From positions 7,079,501 to 7,143,500 of the forward strand of contig JABWDB010000011.1 in NCBI GenBank assembly GCA_019614645.1: a DNA stretch of 64,000 bases, in the 5' to 3' direction. The notes under the pieces were generated by a model that worked only from the letters and a program-made list of their open reading frames with translations, was not told the DNA's origin and did not search any database. The position numbers and the translations under genes were made by a program. How positions within the stretch are numbered: the first letter of the stretch is position 1; every line of letters starts with the position of its first letter. This DNA comes from Stratiolaelaps scimitus. Lineage: Eukaryota > Arthropoda > Arachnida > Mesostigmata > Laelapidae. Shown here one piece after another: positions 36,401 to 47,071 of this stretch.

Positions 36401-39289
36401 CTCTGCTCCTGTGGATCACCCTGTCCTGTCTCTCGGCACCACCAAGTAGTAGCCGTTGATGTCGCCGCCGCCGCCGCCACCGCCGCTGCTGCTCCCATGA
36501 ACAGAGTCGAGCAACGACGTCTGCCGCCGCTTCAGCCACCAGCGGCATTCGTCTACCGCCGTAGAACGCACAACAGAAGAGCACACTGCCACACAGTCTA
36601 GCGTAGCGCGCACTGCTGTTGTCGGTTGCAGCAGCCGCACACGACTCTGCAGGCCAGCGAGGCAGGCAGGCAGGCAGGCCACGAAGCGGAGAGACGCGAC
36701 GCAACCAACCAACTAACCGTCCAACGACCGTTGGGGTTAAGCTGCCGCCGGCGTTGACGGGCGAACGGACAGACACATGTACACAGGGAGACTGCAATGG
36801 CTCGAAGGGCCGACGAGAGTCGAGACGCTACCGTGGCAGCAGCAGCGGCGGCGGCGGCGACGGCAGTAGCACTACTAGAGAAACAATGACTATATATACG
36901 GCCACTAGACTGGTGTTTCGGCTGCCGCTGTGGCGAAACTAACTATTGATAGTGACATCTTTTGACCTGAGCCCTCTTCTTTCTCGCTGTCTCTCTCTCT
37001 CTCGCGCGCGCGCGCACTCAGCTGTTTCCTTTGTTATGTGACAGGAGTAGGGACCATTAGCTGCTACTACTTGAGTATTACCTTGAGATAGGCGACTGAT
37101 ACTGCGATTGATATTGGTTTACTTGTTCTCCTTCTTCGTCTTTTTTTTTTGTTGCTATTTTTCACAGTTATCGCCACTGCTTGTGTAACGACTCTAATGC
37201 TTGATTGGGCAGCCGTGGGGCTCGCGGCGGTGGCCACAAGGTGGGCGTGCGTATGCGTTCCTCTCCGCAGATGAGCACGCATTGTCCACACACGACACGA
37301 TTGCGTAGCGGAGGACGACGGGGGTTGGTTCAGGGCAGCTCACAGCAGCAACGGGGAGAGAGATGATTTTTGATGGCGTTATCGCCCGGACGCGTCGAGC
37401 GGGAACTCGTCGGACATCCACCACGATAGGGTTGTACCATACGAAAACGGTAGTCTCCTGCGGGACCCCCGCCCCATCCGAGACGTCGGGATGATCGGGA
37501 GTTGATTGAGTGGTGGCGGTGGCGGCGGCGGCGGCGGCGAACTCGTCCCTGAGGGTTGAAATGAGAGCCGAGAGCAGAAAACAGAACAGGCGCGCTAGTG
37601 AGAGAAAGAGAGGTCGCGGGACCCGGAACCTGTGGCTTTCGGCTTCTTACAGTGATGGCAACATGAGCACGTAATAGGAAAATATCTCTGTACAATATAG
37701 ACGAAGGCAAGACAACTCCAGGGACAGTGGGGAACGCGGAGCGAATTCAGATGTACCGGGAAACCGCAGCGAAGCAGGATCATCATGGATTTGCTCAGAT
37801 ATTTTTCGTAAAGTAAATGTGTTATCTTTATTAGATTTTTTTTTCGTTGATGACAGACACCTATCGTACGCAGTACACGATTGACGATTTCAGAGGGTCC
37901 CATCCCCCCAGGCCTAGCAGAGGTAGAACAGACCGGGCATAGGCGTCTATTGATCGTCCGAGTAGTAAAAACCACCCTACACCGTGACATTTTCCCCAAC
38001 AGCTGAGCACGAATGATCGCTTTGCTTGACACATCGCTAACGTACAGGAGAAATTCGAGGCTCGGTGTCGCCTCGTGACACAAAACGGAAGACACACGTG
38101 GCTGTCTTACACGCGTTGAAAAATCCCACTTCCCGATGGTGTGACGTTTGCTACCACCGCTGGTACTACAGTATTCGTGAGTCAACAACACCGACACTGT
38201 TCGGGACCACATCTTTCAGCAACCGAATTGACAACGGACATGGAGGTCTTTACCAGCTCAAAAAAAATCGACCAAGCGAGATCGCGGGGCTGCTAGCATT
38301 GACGTGTGTGTCAATACGCTTTATATGACTAATTATTTGAGATCGAGGGGGACGACGACGATTAAACAATTGTGTGATTATTACATGCATATACATCATC
38401 ATGATAAAACCCCTCTACCTGGTAAAACCGCCATCCTCTGCTGAAAGTCTATCTCTTCCCTATAGTCAGCCTTACGCTTGGCATTACTTCGATCTCTAGA
38501 GAAAGCACTGTGCAACTGCTCCGGGGCAATCGAATTGGCTTAGCGGAACAGAAACGCTCACGACATACAAATCAATATTGAAAAAGTCGAATGTAAACAT
38601 CGTCGACAAGCGCCGAACCAGGAACGAATTCGGCACTGCAGTAGAAGGGCGGCGTCGATTGCAGACGCGAGATGCCGGCCTTCTTAATAGGAGACAAAGG
38701 CGTCGTTTCTACGCTTAAGTGAAGTTTGACGAGGGAGATCTCTCGGTCCTATCTCGGCTGATCTGACGTTGAAGATCTCGCCAGTTGCTCTAAACACGGC
38801 AACGTACTAGTGTCAACCGTCCGACGCCATCTACTCTCATACCAACTCATGAACGATGAGTACGGCTCGTGACGCGGACCGAGCCGATGTCCAGACAGAA
38901 AGGTACTCCACCATAGGGCGGGGTGGGCCTATTTCTATCGAGATGAGCACAATAGGAACGAATCTTCATAGTACGACCATGTGATTATCTTATCATGGCG
39001 AATTGATCCGCAGATGCCTTCTTGATAGGTTTGCAAACCTAAGGAACGGACGACGCATTCAGCAGCCTAGTGTCTAACAATATTATTCCCCCAAAGGCAT
39101 ACATCTGGCCAGTTTACAACCTCCTCGATGGCGAGGCGGGTTGTGTCAGCGACAGTGCCAGCCTATCCAGGACGCGACGATTGTCAACCTCGGTCCTAAT
39201 TGACAGCCTGTTGCATGCTCCTCGGCAAATTTTGCCAGTCTTTCTATGCGGATACTGCAAGACACGAAGCGGATCTATCGTCCTTAACA

Positions 39290-39341
39290 ATGGAAAAAAC
39301 AGATGTCGTTCAAGTAATTGGCCGTTTCGGAAGATACCATG
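39290..39341 (+). CDS. SLC22-like transporter 1, exon 1 (N-terminal 17 codons)
   Basis: Short first coding exon that reads MEKTDVVQVIGRFGRYH and ends with one base (phase 1) before a GTAAGC donor. The FGRYH-type end is the usual cytoplasmic N-terminus of SLC22 carriers just before membrane segment 1. It joins to the acceptor at 39,560 to make codon Gly18 and continues IIVLLACLRAFPVAWTN. The paralogue on the minus strand has an exon of the same 52-base length and near-identical sequence, which strongly supports the call. The intron would be 219 bases. Confidence 0.85.
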
Positions 39342-39560
39342 GTAAGCGGCTGTGCCAACTAAATCGTGTTCAATCTTAGCTTTAGCTAAAACTGTGTAAC
39401 ATCATCGAAAGGCTCAGGCATCTCGAAGGCTGAAGTACACGAAGTAATAATATCAAGCAATGGACACACACCCTATGGTGATGCGTTGTGAGGCGATAGT
39501 CGCGCAATCCTTATTCGCTAGTCTGCATTGGATTTTTAATCAACTAATTAATTCATTCAG

Positions 39561-41143
39561 GCATCATTGTCCTGCTGGCCTGTCTCCGTGCGTTTCCCGT
39601 AGCATGGACGAACATGATGTCACCTCTGATGGCTGCGGATGTTCCTCACTGGTGCGCCCCACCGAACCCGAGCACACCCTCGGAGTGGTGGAAACAGCAT
39701 GGCGTACCTCGACAAGACGGAAACCCTGCTGAGTGTTTCATGTACGCGTGGATAGATGACCCCGATGAGGAGCTCGGTGGCCGGGTCAACCCGGACCACA
39801 CGGTTCCCTGCACCCATGGCTGGCAATATGACCGTAAGGGATTTGGCCTCACCGCCACCGAGGAGTGGAATCTCGTCTGCGAGTCAGCCTGGAAAAGATC
39901 ACTGATGCAAAGTCTGATCATGGCCGGATCGTTCATCGGCGTCATCATCTGCGGTCAGACGTCCGACAAACTCGGACGAAAGTTCACCTTCTTTGGGGGT
40001 CTCGTCGTGCTGCTGGTGACCGGCCTCTCGGCCACGTTTGTGCCGAGCTTTGCCGTCTTCAACGCTCTACGTCTCGTTATGTCAGCGGCGGGGGCCGGCA
40101 TGACGGCGGCGATTGTGACCAAATTTATGGAGATAATGCCGGAAAAAGATCGAATATTTATGAACGTCGGATTCGGAATGGGATACGCCGTCCCCGTGAT
40201 GTTCATTCCTCTCCTGTCATACTATTTGCTGAATTTCCGCTATATGCAGCTGGCGATTGGTCTATCCGGCATCATACTGATACCGTTCATCTGGCTGATC
40301 CATGAGTCCCCGAAGTGGCTATTGGCAAAGCATCGACTCGATGAAACCGAGACAGTGATACTGAGGATCCTCAAGACGAACAAGAGACCCATACCCGACA
40401 TGAGCCATATCATGCCGACGTTAGCCGCCAACGCTGAAAGCGACTCGGCACAGAGGAGCAAGGATCTCGGCTTCCTCGACGTGATGAAGGTGTCGATCCT
40501 CCGTCGGAACGCCTGCGTTCTCGGATTAATGTGGTTCACCGGCGCAACAATCGGATACTATCTAGCGGTCAATGCGCACCGGCTTCCCGGTAATCCACAT
40601 GTGAATTTCGTCATTTCAACGTTCTCCGAGTTTCCCTCAGCCCTGATCGGCATGTACGTGATCCGGAAGTGCCGACGTCGCCAATCTCAAATTGTCAACG
40701 TGGCGATGGCAGCGGTCATCTTCGCCTTTGTTTCGTTCCTCGATGACAGCCACGAATTTGTCAAGGTTTGGGGCAGCATGATAGTGCGAATGTTTCTCAA
40801 TACGTTCGGATTTCTTGCGTGGGTGTCGGTGCACGAGATCTATCCGACACCGGTTCGCGGTGTGGGTTTCTCCTTGGCCATGATGTGCTCACGAGTCGGT
40901 GCGGGACTCGCGCCGTTCCTCAAGGACATCGGCGACAGGACCCATGTGAGGGTTCCGCACTTCACATTTATCGTCTTCTGCTGCATCATTATGGCCTGCG
41001 TGTACCTGCTGCCGGAAACGTTCAATGTCCGATTGCCGGACACAATCGACGACCTCAAAGAACTGCACCGAGCGACTGGACAGCGGAGCAGAGGAAAGCA
41101 GGTCGTCACAGGCTTGAAGCAAGACGCCGATCGTGACGAATAA
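39561..41143 (+). CDS. SLC22-like organic ion transporter 1, exon 2 (protein 544 aa)
   Basis: Main exon of a major facilitator superfamily carrier of the organic cation/anion (SLC22) type, expected in the plasma membrane with twelve helices. Acceptor is ATTCATTCAG at 39,551-39,560. After helix 1 comes a large extracellular loop with cysteines at about 49, 76, 101 and 124. The MFS signature DKLGRK is at 153-158, the family motif HESPKWL at 265-271, a second-half motif RGVGFS near 450 and LPETFNVRLPDTIDD at 501-515. The length of 544 is typical of the family. It is about two-thirds identical by eye to the copy at 60.7-63.8 kb. Substrate cannot be told from sequence. Starting at the internal Met at 39,614 would lose helix 1, so I favour the two-exon model. 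Confidence 0.93.
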
Positions 41144-41187
41144 ATTGAAGTACATTAAAGGATTCATTGAAGTACATTAAAGGATTC
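41144..41187 (+). repeat. 22-bp tandem duplication carrying two ATTAAA signals
   Basis: ATTGAAGTACATTAAAGG plus ATTC is duplicated exactly, starting three bases before the end of the stop region of transporter 1. Each copy contains ATTAAA (41,154-41,159 and 41,176-41,181), a common variant polyadenylation signal. Confidence 0.8.
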
Positions 41188-41189
41188 AT

Positions 41190-42120
41190 TGATCGGCCAA
41201 GAGAGAAGCACCCACAATTCTCCCACGGGCGGGTTGTCCGACGTGGAGGCCATTTGCAAAGGACATTTCCATGCATCGCAACGGGTGGTAGCAAATCGCA
41301 ATTTGTTTCGAAGTTTTTAACGAATTGTGTCGAATGACGACCATTTCGACGACGACGACGACGAGCTCTTTCGAGGTGAAACGATCATCGATATAACACT
41401 AGAGAAATAGGCGAACACGAGAAGTAATTGCTGCTGCATATAACAAACGTGGGTTATGCTACGCGAACAGATGGTGTGTCAAGTCAATTCATGAATGGTA
41501 GTGTCGAAAATTATCTATAAAATCTACCAAAACAATGGTTAAGCACGAATTTTACGGAGCATGAACTAATTCCCGAGATTTCATAACGAGAGCACACGTG
41601 GGTGTTCGGCAAACACACAAAAACACTCGCACGCAAACGATCAAACACGAGTTCCATGTTTAATTATCCTCAATTATATGGTCAGATCCGAAAAAATGAA
41701 TGCAGTTTTTTTTCTGTCCATTATCATTAGTGTTTACCACTCACGTGTAGGCGTCGCCTCGAGAGGCCTCGCCATCCGTCTGTTGATTAGACCTCCCGTG
41801 ACGAATCAACTCAAATGCGTCACGCAGAAACGGAGATTTTGTATACGTGTGCGCGGTTGGTGTTACGATCTAGACGATATTATGACAACCACATACATTT
41901 CTCCCTCTACGTTTTTCCCGTACGGAAGAACGAGAGAGAACATTAAATAAATGGCAATAATTGCAGACGGCGAAAAATCGATGCTAGTAGTCATTCCGAG
42001 GTTCTACTTGGGTAGAACAGTGCTGGGGTTCGATACCGAGCGTCAGGAAATTCCCTTTATCTACATCTACGTATAAAGTTGAGAGGGAGAGAGAGAGAAG
42101 TTCTAAACGAGGCAGACATA
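41190..42120. other. Downstream flank of array unit A
   Basis: No gene is seen. The part at about 41,690-42,000 (GTGACGAATC, AAACGGAGAT, GAAAAATCGATGCTAGTAG and neighbours) is homologous to 58,170-58,360. This shows it to be part of the duplicated array unit and not unique intergenic DNA. Confidence 0.6.
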
Positions 42121-42124
42121 AGGC

Positions 42125-42171
42125 ACCCTATCATATCCTGTGATAAATTATCATAGGATTATGATAGGGTG
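42125..42171. repeat. Near-perfect inverted repeat (hairpin)
   Basis: ACCCTATCATATCCTGTGATA and TATCATAGGATTATGATAGG(GT) face each other around a short AT loop. The stem is about 20 bases with one bulged base and one mismatch. It could form a cruciform or be a tiny folded transposon relic. Confidence 0.7.
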
Positions 42172-43655
42172 TAAAATAAAAAAATAATAAGAACACTCAT
42201 GTAATTCAGTGATAGTACAGTATCAATCGGCTGGGCTTTAAGCTCCGATGTCCGCGGTGTTCTTGTCAAAAATAAACCGGTCTTTTATTAGACGAAACAC
42301 CGCATTCGTTAGCCACGAATACATACATCATCAACTTCTATACTACCTCGAGGTTCTTTGTTTATTAACTGTCACACGGAGCGTTTTTCGGTCCAATCTC
42401 CGAGTGCGGTACAGCTTGTGGAGCGACTCGTTCCTGAGCGAATCATAGTCGATGCTTGGAAGCAAGTGTTCCTCGGTACAGATCGCATTTTTAACCGATA
42501 CTGCATTAGCCAGTATTAATGCGACGCTGCTAAGTCGCTTACGCTGCTTAAGTTGATTCGTTTTCCATTAACCCAAGTACATGAGCGAGTGCCATAGGTA
42601 CTATTATGTTGCTGCTGTTAGTATCTCTGACGTTCTCTTCAAAATCACACAAATCTCTACTCCGCTTAAAAACGTCCTCATCGAGCCTCCTCGCCCCAGT
42701 TACATCACCGGTCTGCGAGATAAGATTTGATACGATTTGACGGCGGACTTCGCTGAGAGTTCAATTGATCCTTGAAGACGAGCTATGGAATCGTACCACG
42801 ATGCGTTAACGGGGAAGTTCACCTGATAAGTAGAGCTCTCGAAAGTGAACAGTAGATTCCGCCTTTTTGTACCCAATTCTCTATACTTTGGCTTCCCAGA
42901 GTACAGGCAACTACCGGGCATTCGTTGAACGTCTTACAAGCGCAATCGACTGCTAAGGAAGCAACTCGTAAAAACCGGTCTTGGATAAACTTTAGCATCT
43001 GGATGTTGTCTAATCCTCTCCCGAAGCAATTGTATGACATCTGCGTTCTTTGTGCACAACGATGTCAGTAGATTACGTGCGGTGGTATCTTTCAACGTCT
43101 CGTTGAATAATTAGCACCACCACAATTCGCTAAAAGAAATAAGTGATTGAGGGGTTAGAGAAACTTCTCCAGGTTTTCCCGCTCTACTACTTGGATAAAA
43201 AGAAACTAATGAAATAAAATACTCCATCCGTCCCCATCTTCTAGCTAAAAAAAGCACATCACTTCTCAATAGCTTCTTTGGAAATCGGATTCCGCCTTTC
43301 CATTTACTGACTGCCCTTGTTTGTCCAACAACGATTATTGTTATTGCTTACTGTCTATTTCTCCTGAATATGTCTCATCAAATTCGTGCTAGCATTAGTT
43401 CGGCATAACCTAACCCAACTGGCGTTTTGCACTCCCGTATATCCATGTATCCTGTTTAATTATTTCCTCTTTTCGAGATTTCCAGATATTTCCGACCTCA
43501 GCTATTTGGTCCAGTTTTTCAACTGCTTAGTTGATTTTTCCTTAATTATCTATTTATGTCAAGGTTCCGTCGGCGCAGGCGAGTCGTGGCTCGCTCATCA
43601 GAGCTAACTCATTTTACAGAGGTTGGAACCACTGAACTGAATCATAACTGGCGTC

Positions 43656-43720
43656 CATGTTAATGAGGTGAACTGCGAGCTATTGGCGTATCTCATTAAC
43701 ATGCCAATAGCTCGCAGTTC
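43656..43720. repeat. Two interleaved inverted repeats
   Basis: CATGTTAATGAG (43,656-43,667) pairs with 43,692-43,703, and GAACTGCGAGCTATTGGC (43,670-43,687) pairs perfectly with 43,703-43,720. The order is A-B-A'-B', so the two stems cross as in a pseudoknot. It lies just downstream of the unit A transmembrane exon. Confidence 0.8.
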
Positions 43721-44339
43721 GCGTCTCCAGACCTCTAGGCAGTAGAAAAACATATTGATAATCGTGAATGTATAATAATAATAATAATAGTTGATACATA
43801 ACCATGTGTATCCTTTTACGTTGAACTCACCCAGTACTACAACGGCACAGAGCAGCAGGCCCGCGACGCCGAACAGTCTTCGAAGTCGCCTGTTGTAGCC
43901 ATCCCCGCCATTCGGATCTCGGCGGAGCGATTCTCGATTCGGATTGCTCCGTGCCTCAGTCGACGTAATATCGATCATGCACATTTCGGATGACCGCGTT
44001 CGAGACTCATTTGAGTCGTCTGGAGAGGCCGTCTTTATGCCACCTGCCGTCCGTGCTTTCTTTCGACTCGCAGAGTGGCTGCGTCATCTATTTCCGCTGC
44101 CTTTCTTCGAACTGGTTGGTATTGTGGCGCTCCTTTTTTGTGTCTACCTTTGACCCTTTCCTTCGACCCTTGACCTTTCGATGACCTCTAGGGGCTACGT
44201 TTTCACGTCCTGTTGTCGCTGATATCCTTCGACATCTAATTGGCACGTTGCTACCTCCTACTTTTGATACCCTTCTTCGACGCGTAGTCGCGGCGTCTTC
44301 ACCTACTGACTCCTTGGTCTTGCCTTGAAGTGGCCGCGT

Positions 44340-45130
44340 CTTCACCTCCTGACTCCTTTGCTTTTGCTATATCGGAAGTGGCCGCGTCTTCACCTCCTAC
44401 TTTCTCTGCTCTCCTTCGACTGTAGTTGCCGCGTCTTCACCTCCTGACTCCTTTGCTTTTGCTATACCGGAACTGGCCGCGTCTTCACCTCCTACTTTCT
44501 CTGCTCTCCTTCGACTTGTAGTTGCCGCGTCTTCACCTCCTGACTCCTTTGCTTTTGCTATACCGGAACTGGCCGCGTCTTCACCTCCTACTTTCTCTGC
44601 TCTCCTTCGACTTGTAGTTGCCGCATCTTCACCTCCTGACTCCTTCGCTTTTGCTATACCGGAACTGGCCGCGTCTTCACCTCCTACTTTCTCTGCTCTC
44701 CTTCGACTTGTAGTTGCCGCGTCTTCACCTCCTGACTCCTTTGCTTTTGCTATACCGGAAGTGGCCGCGTCTTCACCTCCTACTTCTCTGCTCTCCTTCC
44801 GACTTGTAGTTGCCGCGTCTTCACCTCCTGACTCCTTCGCTTTTGCTATACCGGAACTGGCCGCGTCTTCACCTCCTACTTTCTCTGCTCTCCTTCGACT
44901 TGTAGTTGCCGCGTCTTCACCTCCTGACTCCTTTGCTTTTGCTATACCGGAAGTGGCCGCGTCTTCACCTCCTACTTCTCTGCTCTCCTTCCGACTTGTA
45001 GTTGCCGCATCGCCACCCGCTGACTCCTTTGCTTTTCCTGGACCTGAAGTGGTAGCGTCTTCATCTTCTACTTGCGCTGCTTTCCTTCGACTTGTAGTTG
45101 CCGCGTCTTCACCTCCTGACTCCTTTGTCG
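44340..45130 (-). repeat. 96-bp minisatellite coding 2 x 16-residue repeats (unit A)
   Basis: Eight or so units of 96 bases, each made of two 48-base halves that share GAAGACGCGGC. The half-repeat length of 16 residues equals the repeat length in unit B although the sequences differ, pointing to shared ancestry. Two units carry a compensating deletion plus insertion that restores frame. Confidence 0.85.
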
Positions 45131-45259
45131 TCCCTTGAACTGTAGTAAGTCAGTCTTCACCTCGTTCCTCGTTCGACTTCCTTCGACCGTCCGTCTGTTC
45201 ATCTCCGGCTCGATTTGACGCTGGCTCGCCTACGGCAGCCATTTTCTAAGAGCAAGCGT

Positions 45260-45767
45260 GAACTTCGAGAGGCGAGGCAGACCAAAACTGCGCGAAACAG
45301 ATACCGGATTTCCACACTCGTTGGTGGCGAACAGTGTCGTCATCCATCCGAGAAGCAGCCCTACAGAACGAGAACGGGCGGTTCGCCTACGAAATTTGTG
45401 CGGCGACCGAGCCTCGGTTGGTATTTTTCTTAATCTGTGATGGAATTCACATTGCTGCCATTCATAGTGAGCACAATGCTATTTTTTATACCGAACTCAT
45501 TCATCTATCTATATTTATTCATTTAATTTCAGTTACCTGTGTCAGATACAGTCACCGCTCAATAGCTAGCATCCGATTTGTGAGTCTGTGTGCTGCTCCA
45601 TGCAGATTATCTTGTAATGCGTTCAATTGTAATTGAAGTGGCGAAGTACCACGTCAAATTGATGAAACGTGTTGCGAAGTACATCGTCCCTGAACTTCAA
45701 AAATAGAGAGAGAAAGATAGAGAGAGAGAGTGAAAGATAGAGAGAGAGTGAAAGGTAGAGAGAGAGT

Positions 45768-45859
<92 letters not shown>

Positions 45860-46860
45860 TGACCACTCGACGTCGCCGTGACACACAGTCAGAAAAATTA
45901 TAGTTCGTATATAATAACGATTGTGTAGGAATCGGGTGGTTGTAGACATTATGTTGAAGCCCTAAAAATATGGGCCTCTGCATCGGGTATCCTCGAAGTC
46001 AACACTCGTTTTAGTTTCCACCCCGTTGTAAATGTAATTTTTTATTCGAATTCTCGAGAAGGAATGGAAATGATAGGTAACGGATGTATGGAACTACTGT
46101 TCCGACAATAAACCTTGATTTGATTGATTGACTGATTATATCTCAGCACCTCTGTGAAGACTGATTACGAAGTTAGTGGAGAGATGGCAGAATGTCGTTG
46201 AATGGCATGGAACTTCCGAGTTTGAACCTCGCTCGGTGTTCGCTACGGACTTCGGTGTATCAAACCAAGACTTTGAATACACAATTATTCTGCTGGTCGG
46301 AGTATTCGCGAGGATTGACGGGATGTTTAGCGACTTGCAGGCCGATGCATAGACATTTTACAGAGAAGTATTAATTATAGATCTTATTAATTTCGATGGT
46401 AGGAATGGTAAAGAAAAGACGTCTAATCCTCAATCAGGATCGGATCGCTATGGACACATTATTTTATGTCTACCAGATTATTTATCACGTTATGCAGGTA
46501 CGCGTCGCTTCGCAAGGCTTGATTAAGTCTCTATTTGGTTAATTAATCCTCTCTGTGTCTAATCGTGTAGGATCCAACTTCATTGCAAGTAGAAGTCAGT
46601 GAAAAAAGCAGACCGCGGCTGATCTCAGACGATACATGACAAAAAATTGTTCTCATATATTTTACATGTGAGGAAAAACGGGACATTTTAGAAATTAAAT
46701 TGTCAAAAATCGTTTAGCCCGTAGTTGCGCTGAGGGGGGCTACAATGGTATCTGTTAGTGTTAATATTCCGACCTAATTCATCTAGATCTGTAAAAAGCT
46801 GAGGTGAAGCTCTAGTCGTCGCAACCTATGTCATTCAATGCGAACAGTATCAGTCGGCCG
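45260..46860. other. Between array units A and B: duplicated flanks and GA tract
   Basis: No coding potential that I can support. 45,300-45,470 resembles the sequence upstream of unit B (55,950-56,080). 46,135-46,560 resembles 57,980-58,165. A long GA tract sits between. Confidence 0.55.
45704..45858. repeat. (GA)n microsatellite
   Basis: About 155 bases of AG with a few interruptions at the left and a pure run of roughly 85 bases at the right. The Ser/Leu open frames on the minus strand are artefacts of this tract. Confidence 0.95.
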
Positions 46861-46986
46861 GGCTTTGATTGCGATTCTGGTTTCACACGGCGATGTTTGT
46901 TGTTTTACCAAAAATAAAGCGATCTCAGACATGAACATCGAATTCGTTAGCTAGGGATGCAGATTTGTATCCTTAACCTCTAGCTC

Positions 46987-47071
46987 TTAGTTCTTTATTT
47001 GTTCACAGTAAACATTGAGCGTTTTTCTATCCAATTTCCAAGTGTGATATAGCGCGCGGAGCGCATGGTTC
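46987..47071 (-). CDS. Unit B exon 8 (C-terminal tail)
   Basis: Acceptor ATGTTTGCAG ends at 47,072. The first base completes Glu and then NHALRALYHTWKLDRKTLNV leads to TAA at 46,989-46,987. The LRALYHxWKLDRK core is shared with the terminal exon of unit C (SLRALYHMWKLDRKSF) and the fused terminus of unit A, so this exon is conserved between copies. Confidence 0.75.

Larger units (their letters stand above)
22200..39280. other. Repeat-rich stretch with no supportable host gene
   Basis: On both strands I find only short or compositionally driven open frames. The sequence holds many TA tracts, CCG/GCC tracts (near 31,069-31,090, 31,243-31,262, 32,090-32,112, 36,463-36,490 and 37,515-37,540), poly-C runs (about 30,886-30,900 and 33,090-33,106) and SINE fragments. 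The CpG- and CCG-rich patches at 30,940-31,500 and 35,800-36,860 look like possible promoter or 5' UTR regions, but no downstream coding exon could be tied to them. Confidence 0.5.
42343..45242 (-). pseudogene. Array unit A: decayed paralogue of the unit B membrane protein gene
   Basis: Starts like unit B with ATG coding MAAVGEPASNRAGDEQ. Codon 31 is an in-frame TGA (45,152-45,150). A 96-base repeat (two 16-residue halves such as AEKVGGEDAASSGIAK) fills about 45,130-44,340, with a one-base deletion near 44,424 and further frame changes towards 44,090. A transmembrane exon follows (LFGVAGLLLCAVVVL, donor GTGAGT at 43,830). The cysteine-rich exons are absent. The big ectodomain exon (from about 43,134) has a large internal deletion and a one-base frameshift near 42,820. 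The last two exons are fused and end at TAG 42,343. Not expected to make a full protein. Confidence 0.8.

Noticed and set aside
36297..36797. 166-codon open frame on minus (and overlapping plus frames)
   Set aside because: Driven by CCG/GCC tracts and high GC. Open frames exist on both strands and no domain is seen.
37595..38212. 205-codon open frame on minus
   Set aside because: No recognisable domain, mixed composition, and no splice or neighbour support. A frame this long is plausible by chance in a 64-kb window.
45623..45983. Ser/Leu repeat frames on minus
   Set aside because: Pure translation of the GA/CT microsatellite.
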